Assembly: GCF_030445035.2 (NCBI RefSeq)
Contig: NC_080680.1
Coordinates: 98,895,157-98,959,156 of the forward strand
Direction: 5' to 3'
Origin: Dasypus novemcinctus
Taxonomy: Eukaryota > Chordata > Mammalia > Cingulata > Dasypodidae
Length of the DNA: 64,000 bases
Shown here: in pieces, positions 1-10,600 of the stretch
How the letters are laid out: each line of letters begins with the position of its first letter
How positions within the stretch are numbered: position 1 is the first letter of the stretch
Translations under genes and position numbers: made by a program
The notes under the pieces: generated by a model
The model's database searches: none
What the model saw: the letters and a program-made list of their open reading frames with translations, nothing else
What the model was told of the DNA's origin: nothing

Positions 1-497
1 AAGAGGACCCACTGAACCTTTGGAAGGGTCTCAGCCTGAGGTCCCTACAAAGTCTTTACAGAAGATCTTTTAGAGATCTTCCCCCATTTTATATTTGAGC
101 AAAGTAAATCTCAGAGAAGCACAGCAGGTTGCAGAATTAGAGCCTGGCACTAACCTTCCCACATACTTTTCCCTCTGGGAAAGACCCAAGATGCCAGCTA
201 TGGACGTCTATCACTCCCAAGCTGACACGGTCTCCTGGATTAAAGTTAACTTATGACAGATTCATGGATGGGGCCAGAATCAAATCTTTCTTCTTCTCAC
301 CCCAAGGGGCTCTACTGAACCCTGCCTTTCCAGCCCTCTTCTACCCAAGACTTCTGGAGCTGTATGAAAGCACCAGACAAAGGGGATAGCAACCTTGGTT
401 GTACCATTTGTAACTCATTTGCCACCCCATTTCTGGACCTCTGTGCAGTGCAACTCAGTTTCCTTTACTAATCTGTAAAATGGAGACTGGCTTAGAC

Positions 498-673
498 CAG
501 TGGTTTGCAAACTTTTATCAAGAAAACTTTTTTTAAAAAAGCCAAATCTTACCAGGGAGTTCAATATATAATAAAACACAGTTAACGGTGAAGCATAGGT
601 GGGGCCTCATTCGCTTAACCGCCTAGGGTTGACAACTCGCTAGGGCTCTGTGGAGCAAGTCTGAAAAACACTG
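498..673. mobile_element. Non-autonomous hAT element (MER5/Charlie-like)
   Basis: Ends CAGTGGTTTGCAAAC and ...GAAAAACACTG form imperfect terminal inverted repeats. Flanks GCTTAGAC and GCCTAGCA are compatible with an 8-base target duplication. Confidence 0.55.
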
Positions 674-1259
674 GCCTAGCAGCTCCCCAGGCTTCCTTCC
701 CACCTTAGGACAACTATGTTCAAGGTAAAAGTGGGCTTAGAGCCTGTGTCTCCACGGAGCATTCTGATGTCATATCATGCCAGGAAAGAGTCAAGGCTTA
801 GTTCCATTCCATGCAGCTGTGTCTAAAGCCCTTACATTTCCCCAATCCTAGTGCTACCTCCTAGGGCTCAACAAAGGCCATCTTTAGTTAGGAAAAATAA
901 AATAACCCTGCTGGTTCCTGAAATCCCACCATTAGCAATTTATCCCTTTGGATAATGCAGTTCCCCTCTGAGAGAGCATTTATCCCATACATTATAGGGT
1001 GGCCTCCTACCCTCTGGCCACCTTTAAGAATGAAGCACTCAGAAGTTCCACTGAGCTCTTGCTTGCCATGACAGGCCCAGCCTTCTTTTCTAGCCTCAGG
1101 AACCTCAGACTTTCAGCCTCCACAGGTTATTTAGCTCCTCTGTGCTGACAGGAACAGGGAATCCAGAGATGCTGGGAGATAAAGAGGCCTCCCCTTCTCC
1201 AAAGTGCAGCTGATGAAGACTAGAGACAGCCAGTGGGATGCACAAAAAGTATTCCCAAT

Positions 1260-1362
1260 TCAATCATCCTCCATGCCCTCCTCAAGTCACTTTAAACAGT
1301 GTACAGCTCCTTGATCCACGGATAGACTGAAGACTTCTGAGATTTCAAAAGAATGCACCATC
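1260..1362 (-). pseudogene. CUTAL terminal exon D with premature stop
   Basis: An acceptor (TTTCTCTCTGTAG) precedes codons for MVHSFEISEVFSLSVDQGAV and HCLK. A TGA (1287-1289) then falls where the family has Trp, and the old frame continues LEEGMEDD to its own stop at 1260-1262. CUTA at this place reads VHPYEVAEVIALPVEQG, a clear match. The Trp-to-stop change would remove only nine C-terminal residues, but the exon C frameshift lies upstream. Any 3' UTR would lie in 1-1259, where I see no coding match. Confidence 0.8.
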
Positions 1363-1529
1363 CTACAGAGAGAAAGCAGAGCCCTGTGACTATGATTAGA
1401 ATCAGCCCATGCAAAAAAACCCAATTGTCCAGCCTCACTGGAAGCTGGAAGCCCTCTGCAATCTGCCACAGCCCACCTGTCCAGCCCTATTGCCCCCACT
1501 CTTGAGTCTATGATTCCCATCTGTCAACA

Positions 1530-1700
1530 AGTGGAAAGTTAGGACAGATGGCTTTAGAATCTCATGGACATGGGTTCATATTCCAAGCCTGCCCCTTATT
1601 AGCAGTGTGACTAAAGGCCACTACAGAAGAGGATATATGAAAATAGTACATACATGACAGGGTTGCTTAGGATTAAAAGATACAAAGTATATAAAACATT
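1530..1700 (+). repeat. MIR SINE
   Basis: Has the MIR order ATGGGTTCATATTCCAAGCC, then a GTGTGACTAAAGGCCA-like core and GGATTAAAAGATACAAAGTA. Confidence 0.55.
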
Positions 1701-2224
1701 GACCTAGTATATTGACCAACATTGATTTCATTTATTAACATTAGCTACTGTTTTTAGTACTAGTCCATATTTGTCACCATGCTTTCCCCAAACACAACAA
1801 TACCCCTGTACTCTCTTCCTTACCTAGAAAGTTCTTTCTGCTCCTGTTGACCAACTGAAAACCTCTATATCTTTCAAGGCCCAATTCAATCATTAACATT
1901 TTCCAAGGGATCTTCCCAGACCACCCAAGCCCACAGGTCTCTGTTCTGTCCGTGTCTTTCACCTGGCCCTCATTGACAATATAAGTTCTCTTTCTAGGCT
2001 GAGGAAGCAAGAACCTGGGCCTCAATTTCCCTCCTGTCAAATGAAGACAATAATCTTCTACTTCCTTTCTACTCCATGAGGCACAATAAAGTTCTCATGA
2101 GATATCATGCTTAATAAATCACAAAACATGTACAGGTTCTTATTATACATTTGGAATGAGATGACATCTGTACCAGTGTGTTTTTATGAGCAGACATGTA
2201 GAACTCAAAGAATAAAAGACACTT

Positions 2225-2425
2225 TAATACTTCAATAATAAGAGCTGACAGTGATACACCACTTTATGTGTGCATGTCACATCTATTAATTCTAATATTC
2301 CTAACAACCCAAGGTACCATGTGATCCCCATTTTATAAACAGGCAACCAAGGCACAGCAAGTCCAAGTAACTTACATTCACTTATGGTACAACTAGTGAG
2401 TCAGGAAGCCAGGATTCAACACAGC
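2225..2425 (-). repeat. MIR SINE
   Basis: Reverse MIR: CCCCATTTTATAAACAGGC, then AAGGCACAGCAAGTCCAAGT and CCAGGATTCAACACAG. Confidence 0.7.
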
Positions 2426-2814
2426 AAGTTGAGCTTTGGAGTTAACTCTTTTAACCCTGAAGCCAGGCCCCCCCCCCCATCAGTAAAGCTGTAATTTCTT
2501 AACAATATTGGTTCTACTAAAGGTGCCTTACTCCCTTCACCTCTGTTGAGGCAGTAATTCACAAAGGACTTCTCTATAGCTAGATCTGAGATCGGGTATA
2601 ATTTTATCTTCACAGAATTCTGTGATGTGAAAGGATTTTATCATCCAGACAGACCATTTCCATTCCTGGCTACACATTAGAGTTAACCTTGTTTAATAAT
2701 ACCATTCTCTAATTCCCACCTTAGGCAAAGTCAAGCAGAATCTGTAAGGTGGGACCTAGATAGGTTATCTGAAAAACTTCAAGTGATTCTAATATGTATC
2801 CAGTGTTGAAAACC

Positions 2815-2985
2815 ACTGGTTTAAGACCAAGACTTTTAAAGTTTTAAGGTACACAGGAATCACCTGGGAATCTTTTTAGCATTCAGTCTCTGATTCAGTA
2901 GGTCTTGGGTCAGCATGATTCTGCATTTCTAACAATTGCCCAGGTGATGCCAATCCCATAAACCACACAGAGTGATAAGGGATTA
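2815..2985. mobile_element. MER5A-type hAT fragment
   Basis: Contains GGAATCACCTGGGAATCTTT and GATTCTGCATTTCTAACAA, both typical of MER5A. The preceding stretch 2680-2815, ending in GTGTTGAAAACCACTGG, looks like another copy of the same group. Confidence 0.6.
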
Positions 2986-3097
2986 GACCAGTGGTTCTCA
3001 ACAAAGTCGGGTCCACTAGCTCAAGACTCTTTCAGGGGGTCCACAAGGTCAAAACTATTTTTTATAATAATTTGTTATTTAGTGTCTTCACTATTGA

Positions 3098-3683
3098 TGG
3101 TATAGGGTGACAGAATACCTGAGTATAACTTGTTTGCTCCCCTTTCTCTCCCTGTTGCTAGGGTACAAAGGAAATAATTATATGTAAATTAGGTGATGAA
3201 ATGCAACCCTCCTTTGGTGCCAGATTCCATTTCTTGTAATCAAGAACATCCTGTTGAAGCAATGAAGTATGAAAACCAGCTTCAAATGGATGGCTAGATG
3301 TGCAGAAGCCCCAAGGCTATTCTCGCTTCAAATTGCTTAATTAACATAGTAAAAATCCCCACCCCCGGTGGGTTATCCGTCCCTTTTTCAATTATGCATG
3401 TACAGGCATGACTTCCTGAACATACTAATAATACCATTATATAACTATGTATGTTCTTCCATGTGCATATAAAGCTAATACATAATCAAAGCAGATTCTA
3501 AATTGAAACTTAGGTATTTAAGCAAGCATGAAACCACAGCTCAGGGAGTCAGGTCTGAGTTGCTCTAAATTGACCTTGGCTCCTTGCCTCTGCAGACACA
3601 ATAAATGGAAGTTCTGCCTAACTCACATATTAAAGTTTTTTTTCTCTACATCTCTGGCTACCCCAAGTGTTTGGGGCCTAACA
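3098..3683 (+). mobile_element. LTR-like insertion splitting the hAT element
   Basis: A 586-base block starting TG and ending CA interrupts the hAT sequence. It has a promoter-like CATATAAAGC near 3466 and an AATAAA at 3600-3605 near its right end, as a solo LTR would. Possible target duplication: CTATTGA before it and CTGTATTGA after it. I cannot assign a family. Confidence 0.5.
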
Positions 3684-4553
3684 CTGTATTGATATTTTCA
3701 CTTATGGTGCATAACCAATGATGGATAAAACTGCTGATGCCTTAGCATGCCTAAATATGGTGGCACCAAACTGTACTGTCATTGTATTCTTCACCACCAC
3801 ACTTGCATTTAAAAAAAAGTCACTTTCACTTAATGAATGTCCTTGATGAAATGATGAAAATTACTATTTTTATTAAATTTCAACCATTAAGTATATGTCT
3901 TCAATATTCTATGTGAAATTTTGTCACAAAGATATATAAAACACTTCTGTTGTATACTTAGTCTGATAATCGATGACAGGTTGTCTTAAACGTATCCAAC
4001 GGAGTCACAAGCTAAACTCATCACTTTTTTCACAGAACACCATTTTTACTTGATGAAAGAATGCCTGACAGAAAAAATCATGGTTACCTAGGCTTGAACA
4101 TTAAGTAGACATTTTCTCAAATGTGAACAAAATGAACCCATCACTCAAAAGAGAACAACTTATATAATTTGTTATCAATGATAAAATTCATGTTTTCAAG
4201 CAAAAACTAGAACTTTGGAAAACTTGACTTTATCATCATGAGCCTCTGAAAATTTCCCACACTTAAAGACTCTTCTGAGGTGATCAGAGTTGATATTAAC
4301 AAATGTGAGTTTTGATGCTATAAAGTGAAATATGGCAAGCATTTTAAAAACCTGCATAATTCAGTAAAACAATATTTGCTAAATAAATGACTAATCTATG
4401 ATGTTACAAAATCATATCAATAAACTTTTCTTCCTGTTACAAGTGCAAGACTTTAATATAACACAAAGAAAAGTTCACTGATTTGGTTTCAAATTCTACA
4501 TTGTAACTAACCATTTTTCAAGTTCTAGTCTAATATCAAAGACATCCACAATT

Positions 4554-4742
4554 GGTGGGGTGTTATATGGGAGCACTGTATGATGATATTTTTGCTTGTT
4601 CTCTAAGTTCACAACTTTTATTTATTATACACTTAATTATGTATGTTCATATATGAATATTTCAATAAAATTTTATATTGAAAAAAGCAGCAAGAGAAAA
4701 CATTCTCCTCCCAATTAAATATACTCAGAAAAAAAAAAAAAA
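4554..4742 (+). mobile_element. Short L1 3'-end insertion
   Basis: The block begins GGTGGGGTGTTATATGGGA, the same 3' UTR motif seen at 25390 and 32830, and ends in an A-run (4729-4742). It is bounded by GACATCCACAATT (4541-4553) and GATATACACAATT (4743-4755), a 13-base target duplication with two mismatches. This is a 5'-truncated L1 that landed in the hAT element. Confidence 0.65.
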
Positions 4743-5159
4743 GATATACACAATTACCTAAAAGGCTATTTAAATGCTCTTCCTTATTCCAACTAAATGC
4801 CTGTGTGAGGCTAACTTTTCTTCATACTCCAACCAAAGCAACATGCTGAATCAGACTAAATGCAACTGCAGACATGCAAATCCAGCTGTCATTTATTTAC
4901 TTTTGGGTGGGGGGCAGTACAGTTACTTGCCATAAAAATGCATTATTTATGTTGAACTGCTAGCTTAAATGATTCCATTCTGGCCTCATTTCACAGATGG
5001 AGAGTGTGAGGCTGAAAGGGACAGGGTCTTGCCCAGGATTACTATGGGAGATTGGTGGCTAGGTTCCAGGTAGCCTTACTTTTCAAGCTCCTTCCCTTAG
5101 CCCCAGTGTCTCCCTGGCTGGTCCTGTGATGAATAAGCAAGAAGAGATGCCAGCCTCAC

Positions 5160-5210
5160 TTGATGTAGCTGGACAGCATGTAGACTTTTGGAAGACTTTG
5201 TCTTTGGTAA
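5160..5210 (-). pseudogene. CUTAL exon C with a frameshift
   Basis: After the acceptor TTCTTTTACAG the minus strand encodes LPKTKSSKS, matching the LIKTK/S-SK segment of CutA proteins. The remaining bases align with the helix H-E-L-S-S-Y-I only after allowing a net +1 base, so the frame is shifted inside the exon. The donor (CAA|GTGAGG) is still usable. This is a likely disabling lesion. It lies only 250 bases from exon B. Confidence 0.7.
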
Positions 5211-5460
5211 CTGTAAAAGAAAAAACAAATAACAAACAAAAAAACCCCACTGCTCCAGAACCTCAGCCCCAGCTCTGCAGGTGCTCATTCTTCTGGCCAT
5301 TCAGATCACCAGGCCCTGTCAATAGCTCACAAATTAAGCTAAGGCATGTTTTGTGGGAATAGAACCTCAATCAATTGATCTTTGCTCATTTTTCATTGCA
5401 ATCTGGGAAAAAGGCCTTAGTTTTCACTTATTCCCCTATTAAAATCTGATCCTCACTCAC

Positions 5461-5506
5461 CATCAGGATCTCAGTGGCTTCTTCTATTTCTCCCTTCCAA
5501 AAGTAC
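5461..5506 (-). pseudogene. CUTAL exon B
   Basis: The minus strand shows a clean acceptor (TTCTCTTCTCCAG), then codons for (Y)FWKGEIEEATEILM, then a strong donor (GTGAGTGAGG). Recalled CUTA has YEWKGKIEEDSEVLM at this place and the exon limits fit. No lesion is visible in these 46 bases. Such short exact homology flanked by intact splice sites shows that the gene was intron-containing, so this is an old gene and not a retrocopy. Confidence 0.8.
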
Positions 5507-6010
5507 CTGGAGAAGAGAACAAAACCAAATTATGATGCTCACGAGGAGCCTAGTGAAATGTCAAACCTGGCCAAACTAGGTGACTTATTGAGGAGGAAAG
5601 TTTAAAATCTCTCCAGCCCCATATAAAGAAGTCTGGAGTTGGTCAAAGCCCTACAGGTCATCTGGTTCAACCATTCTAATACATGCAGCCAGCATCTGCT
5701 TCAACATTCCTGGAAGTGGGAGGGCTCACCATCTCTTCACAAAGTGCATCTAACTTAAAGGTTTTCACATGAGAAGAATTTTTCTTACGGTGTGCCAATA
5801 CCTGCTACCCAACTGTTTCCCTAAAGAACCACATGAAGTACCACCCCAGGACAGCCCTGCAGAAATTCCTATGTCTTCTCTCCTCCAAACTGGGCACCTC
5901 TAGCTCTTTCAACATGCATCCTAGTGCATGTTGCCTTTGGACTGGTGCTACTTTTATCACCAACTCTCAAATTTGAGTGTCCATGGATGAATAAATAAAA
6001 AAGCAAAGAA

Positions 6011-6364
6011 GGGAAACGGACTTGGCCCAGTGGTTAGGGCATCCGTCTACCACATGGGAGGTCCGCGGTTCAAAGTCCGGGCCTCCTTGACCCGTGTGGA
6101 GCTGGCCCACGTGCAGTGCTGATGCGCACAAGGAGTGCCCTGCCACGCAGGGGTGTCCCCCGCGTAGGGGAGCCCCATGCGCAAGGAGTGTGCCCGTAAG
6201 GAGAGCTGCCCAGAGCGAAAGAAAGTGCAGCCTGCCCAGGAATGGCGCCACCCACACTTCCCGTGCTGATGACAACAGAAGCGGACAAAGAAACAAGACG
6301 CAACAAATAGACACAGAGGACAGACAATGGTGGGGGGGAATTAAATAAATAAAATCTTTAAAAA
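6011..6364 (+). mobile_element. DAS SINE
   Basis: The tRNA-like head has A-box (TTGGCCCAGTGG) and B-box (GGTTCAAAGTCC) remnants, a body of GCAAGGAGTG units, and a tail AAATAAATAAAATCTTTAA then A-run. Target duplication AAAAAAGCAAAGAAG lies on both sides (about 5997-6010 and 6365-6379). Confidence 0.9.
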
Positions 6365-6436
6365 AAAAAAGCAAAGAAGGGAAGAAGTGAGTCTTGTAAG
6401 ATATGAAAATGAGTCCAAATGTTAAAAACAAAGTCA

Positions 6437-6866
6437 GGGGAAGCAGATGTGGCTCAAGCAATTGCATTTTTATCTACCATATAGGAGGCCCAGGGTTTGA
6501 TGCCCAGGGCTTCCTGATGAAGGCAAGCTGGTCTGTGTGGCAAGCTGGCCCACATGGAGTGCTGCCCTGCGCAGGAATGCTGGCCCATGCAGAGAGCTGG
6601 CACAGCAAGATGACACAATAAAAGAAGACACAGAGGAGAGATAATAAGAGACACAGATCAGGGAGCTGGGGTAGCGCAAGAGAATGATCACCTCTCTCCC
6701 ACTCTGGAAGGTCCCAGGATCGGTTCCTGGAGCTGCCTAATGAGAATACAAGCAGACACAGAAGAAGGCACAGCAAATGGACAGAGAGCAGACAAAGGGG
6801 GTGGGGGGGCAAGGGGGTGGGTATGGGAAATAAATAAATCTTTAAAACAAGAAAAAAAAATACACA
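6437..6866 (+). mobile_element. DAS-type SINE, composite form with a second tRNA-like unit
   Basis: The first head is GGGGAAGCAGATGTGGCTCA. After a body of CATGGAGTGCTGCC type, a second unit starts at GGGAGCTGGGGTAGCGCAAG (6661) and holds GGTCCCAGGATCGGTTCCTG. It then has the AATAAATAAATCTTTAA tail. Copies at 44651 and 50140 share this two-part build. Confidence 0.8.
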
Positions 6867-7035
6867 AAAAAACAAAACCAGGGACAATGTTCAGAAAGGA
6901 GTGTGAGAACAGCATCATGAGAATGTGACTTGAGAAGATCTGCACTGAACCAGGGAAAATCTAAGATGATCCAAGTCATCAGCCCTGTCTATCTCATTGA
7001 GCTGTCGCAAAAGGATCAATTTCAAGGAAGGATGA

Positions 7036-7660
7036 TGTAGTAGTCAGTTAAGAGGGGTGCTGTTGCAAAATATCAGAAATCTGTTGGTTTTTATAAAGGG
7101 TATTTGGGGTAAAAGCTTAGTTACAAGGGTATTTGGGGTAAAAGAGTCCAAATTCTGTTGATTTCTCACCAGTCAGTTGCCATGTGTTGAAGCAAGATGA
7201 CAGGGGTCAGAGATGTGGGGAGAGGATCTCTCCTGGTCTCTCCTTCCTTCTTCCTCTTAAGGCTCTGTGGGTCCAGCATCTTCCACTCTCAGCTGTAAGC
7301 TGGCCCAGGGCTCAATTCTCAGGGCTTCTCAGCTGCTCTGTTCTCTTCACAAGATCAACTGTAAACTATCAGGTGAATGGCTCATCTCTCCCCGGAGCTC
7401 CAGGATCAAAATTGACAAAGTTCTCCTTCTTCTGTGTCTTTTTGAGTGATTGCCCAATTATATCAGCCTACCAAGGGGGTGGGAAATTAACCTGTTATGC
7501 TCTGTTGACATGGTTGAATCAAAGCCTTAATCTTAACATAATTTAATCAAAGACATCTCAGGGGAATGTAATAAACCAAAGAGGTTACACCTGGAGGAAT
7601 AGACCAGTTTACAAAGATAATCTCTCTTGTGGAATTCATAAATAATCTCAAACTGCCACA
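7036..7660 (-). mobile_element. Solo LTR, xenarthran-type family (same as at 27-28 kb)
   Basis: Read on the minus strand it starts TGTGGCAGTTTGAGATTATT and ends in TACTACA. It holds a TATAAAA-rich polyadenylation region near its 3' end (ACCCTTTATAAAAACC). Near-perfect 5-base flanks (GATGA and GATGG) look like a target duplication. Length about 625 bases, TG...CA ends, no internal genes. The family also occurs twice, nested, at 26966-28151. Confidence 0.65.
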
Positions 7661-10600
7661 GATGGACAAATGGAGGGAACATCAGGTTGAAATTCTATTC
7701 CAGTCCCTAAGCATAGGTTCCCAGACTGGTTGTATATGGATCACCTACAAAACTTTTAAAAAAAGGTATGTGATTAAGTAAATAAAGGCTGGAGTTCAGG
7801 AATCAAAAGCATAGTCAAATTTGGGAGCCATTGCTTTAGATGATGTGAACCCCTGAGGAGATGACATTGAGGGAGAGAAAAACAAAAACAGTAGCTTTCA
7901 TTATACAACACTTTGCTGTTTTGACATTTAGAGCAGATATTAATATTTCTTTTTATGTATGTGTGGTGGTGGGGTTGGGTGGTGGTGAAAAACAGTATAA
8001 TCAGAGAGAGTAAGGCATCTGACAAATCCTATACAACAAGTACTAGGATGCTGAAATATTCTGATGAGGAAAATGATACAGCCCAAGATTAACTAAAGAA
8101 AGGTGGTTTAAAAAAAAAAAAAGGTGGTAATGAATTGAAAGACAGATAATACACAGAAACAGTCTGTCACACATAAACTGAACACTCAAGATTTTCAGAG
8201 AATCCAAAAACAATGGAAATTGTTTTTTCTGATATCCCTAGTTGACTTACTCAATGATGAAATACCCAGACTAACTTCTTTGCTAATAGCAAGCTGTTAA
8301 TTTAATCAAAGAATGTGCAAACAAAATTCACTCCTTCTAGACTATGTAGTTTTTTCCTTCCCTTCTCTTACACAAACAATTTTTGCTTTTGTTGGATAAT
8401 ATAAACACATCAATTGTTCTCCTTTAGATACATATTGACAGTGAACTGTTAATTAAATGCCTTTGAGTTGTTCTTCAACAATCCTACATTAGTTCAGTGC
8501 TCTTTCCATGAACCATGACCTGGGACCTAATCCTACCATTCCCTTCCCCTAACCACTGGCCATGGCAAAACTCACAGTGAGGAGGCCTTGGGCAGGATGT
8601 TCAAAGAGGCAGCAAGCTTTTCACACAGTACAGCTCTAAAGCAAACCGAGAGGGTGACAATTACTGGTGCAAGTGCCCAGGATCTTAAAAAGAAGGGACA
8701 GGGTAACAGAAGTTTCTGAGAATTACCCAGGAAAGCTGAGACCAAGTAGGTAACACCTAGGATTCCCCTCCCTCCTGCATCAAATCAGCACATTCCATAA
8801 CCACCATGCAGAGAACCTCTGATGACAGAGCTGTTAATAAGTCCTTCCCCAGGTGGAGAAAAAAGAAGGGAAGCAGCCATGGGAAGGCAGTTTTAAGGAT
8901 AGGCCCGGTCTGCTTGGGGTATGGGAATTAACACAGGATGGAGAACAGTAAGACCTGGATTCTGGCCATGCATTAGCATGGCTGTGTGACCCTAGGCAAG
9001 TTTTCTTTTATTCCAGTAATAATTATTTGAATATGTACTTTGAGACAGGTACATGCCCTGCTCCTGACATGATTTTCCTGCTGTACAATAAAGATCAGTT
9101 TAGGTCAGTGGTTTCCAATCCTTTTCACAACCTAGAACTTTTATTATGCCACCTTCCTCTGCTTTTCTCTCTCAGACATATATCTGGCTGACACTCTGTG
9201 CTTCTGTACTGCACACAGCCATGTGATTGCAAAGAGTCGACACAACTCCAAGCAAAAACAAAAAGCATCATCTCCTGTTTATCCTTGGCAAATGTAGGCT
9301 CTTTTCACCTTTTATTTTCTTAAAGGTTTCTCTATCACAGCTCTAAGAGCATAATCATCAACTTTGCAGGCCTCTGAGATTTTTTTTTTGTGAAAGATCA
9401 GAGGTTAGAATTCCTCATTGATAATCTAAAATCCTACCAGCATTCAATAGCTGATTCCTGTGCAAATCACTGGTGAATGTGGTTAGATATGTTTGAACTA
9501 ATTGAGATGTCACAGAAACAGTAGCACTACTAAGACAGTAATGCAAGTAAAAAGTGTTCCCAAGCATCACTTTTTACTCAAGCAGTCTTGACAAATCTTT
9601 CTCAGATTCCAAACAGAGAAAGGAGACAGGTTCCTGTTCTCTGAAGGACTTGGATCCTGTCAGACAAGGCTTATCTGAGCCCTGCTCACCTATCTGACCT
9701 CCCCTTAGGTGCTACCAAGAGAACTGATCTTTCTCTTTCCTTGAGCCCCAGAATGAAGAGTGCTCTATTTAAGGCTTCATATTCATGCGGCATTTAAAAA
9801 TCCCTGACTGAAAGGAGAGGAACATGGGGCAAATTTGTTTAAGCAACTGCTGAGTGTCTTATTCACTCAATCACACACTGAGAAATCCCATTTTATTGGT
9901 TCTGAAAGTGATGACTGAGTTAAGTCTCTAGAAAAAATAATCCCATTGCCTCAAAGGCCCTTTCCAATCTCTTTGGGAGTGTGTGAACTCCTCACTGACT
10001 GATCACAGAAACCTGTCTGTAGGTTTGAAAGGTTGTAAAACTATGACAGAATGTATTATTCAAAAAGCCCTTGACAAAAAAAGAAATGAGAGAACAGACT
10101 GAAATCAATTTTAAAACACACACACACAAACACAATCTCTTTCTCTCTCAAGAGAAGTAGTGAGTTATAGAAGGTGAACTTATATCTTCATATAGACAGA
10201 ATCACAGAGCTGGAAGGGGTTCTAGAAAAACTATCTACTGCATAGGTCACAGACTAGTGGTTCAAGGGCCAGATACATGGTTTGGCCCTGGATTTAAAAG
10301 ATGTTGACTTTGTTACCAATATTTATTTTCAGAATATTTCACATTAAAAAAAAAAGATTATTGAGCTTCACATAAAAAATAAAATATAAAAAAGTCTCAC
10401 CACATTGGACCTGCACTCATCATCCTACTAGGTCACATTTAGCTACAGCTGAGAAGTGGCTACTGCCTATAGGCACGAATACATTCTTCAGGTCAACACA
10501 GTTCCTCCATTGCTCTCTTTACTTCCAACAACTAGGAAGAGTAAGAGTTACCATCTATTACTACAATCATCCTTCATTGTTACACCCCAGTCCACTTGAT

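Larger units (their letters stand above)
2989..4975 (+). mobile_element. Dead Charlie-type hAT DNA transposon with transposase remains
   Basis: The left end is CAGTGGTTCTCAAC, a typical hAT/Charlie terminus. The inside matches the recalled Charlie-type consensus: the stretch with GGTGGCACCAAACTGTACTG (near 3761), CTTCACCACCAC, and CACCATTTTTACTTGATGAAA near 4039. Near 4761-4850 the hAT C-terminal dimerisation region is readable through stops (PYSN, then LFF and further on). The element is interrupted by an LTR (3098-3683) and an L1 tail (4554-4742), so it is the oldest layer here. The right end is diffuse. Confidence 0.7.

Noticed and set aside
6011-6085. tRNA gene
   Set aside because: The A- and B-box-like signals belong to the tRNA-derived head of the SINE. 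The cloverleaf is degenerate and followed by the SINE body.
5967-6467. 166-codon minus-strand frame and similar 80-180 codon frames at 14.2-14.7, 15.3-15.8, 16.4-16.8, 17.8-18.5, 20.6-21.8 and 50.8-51.3 kb
   Set aside because: All lie on DAS SINEs and repeat the same SINE-derived peptides (for example GPPHGSRRPG-type endings). They are not genes.
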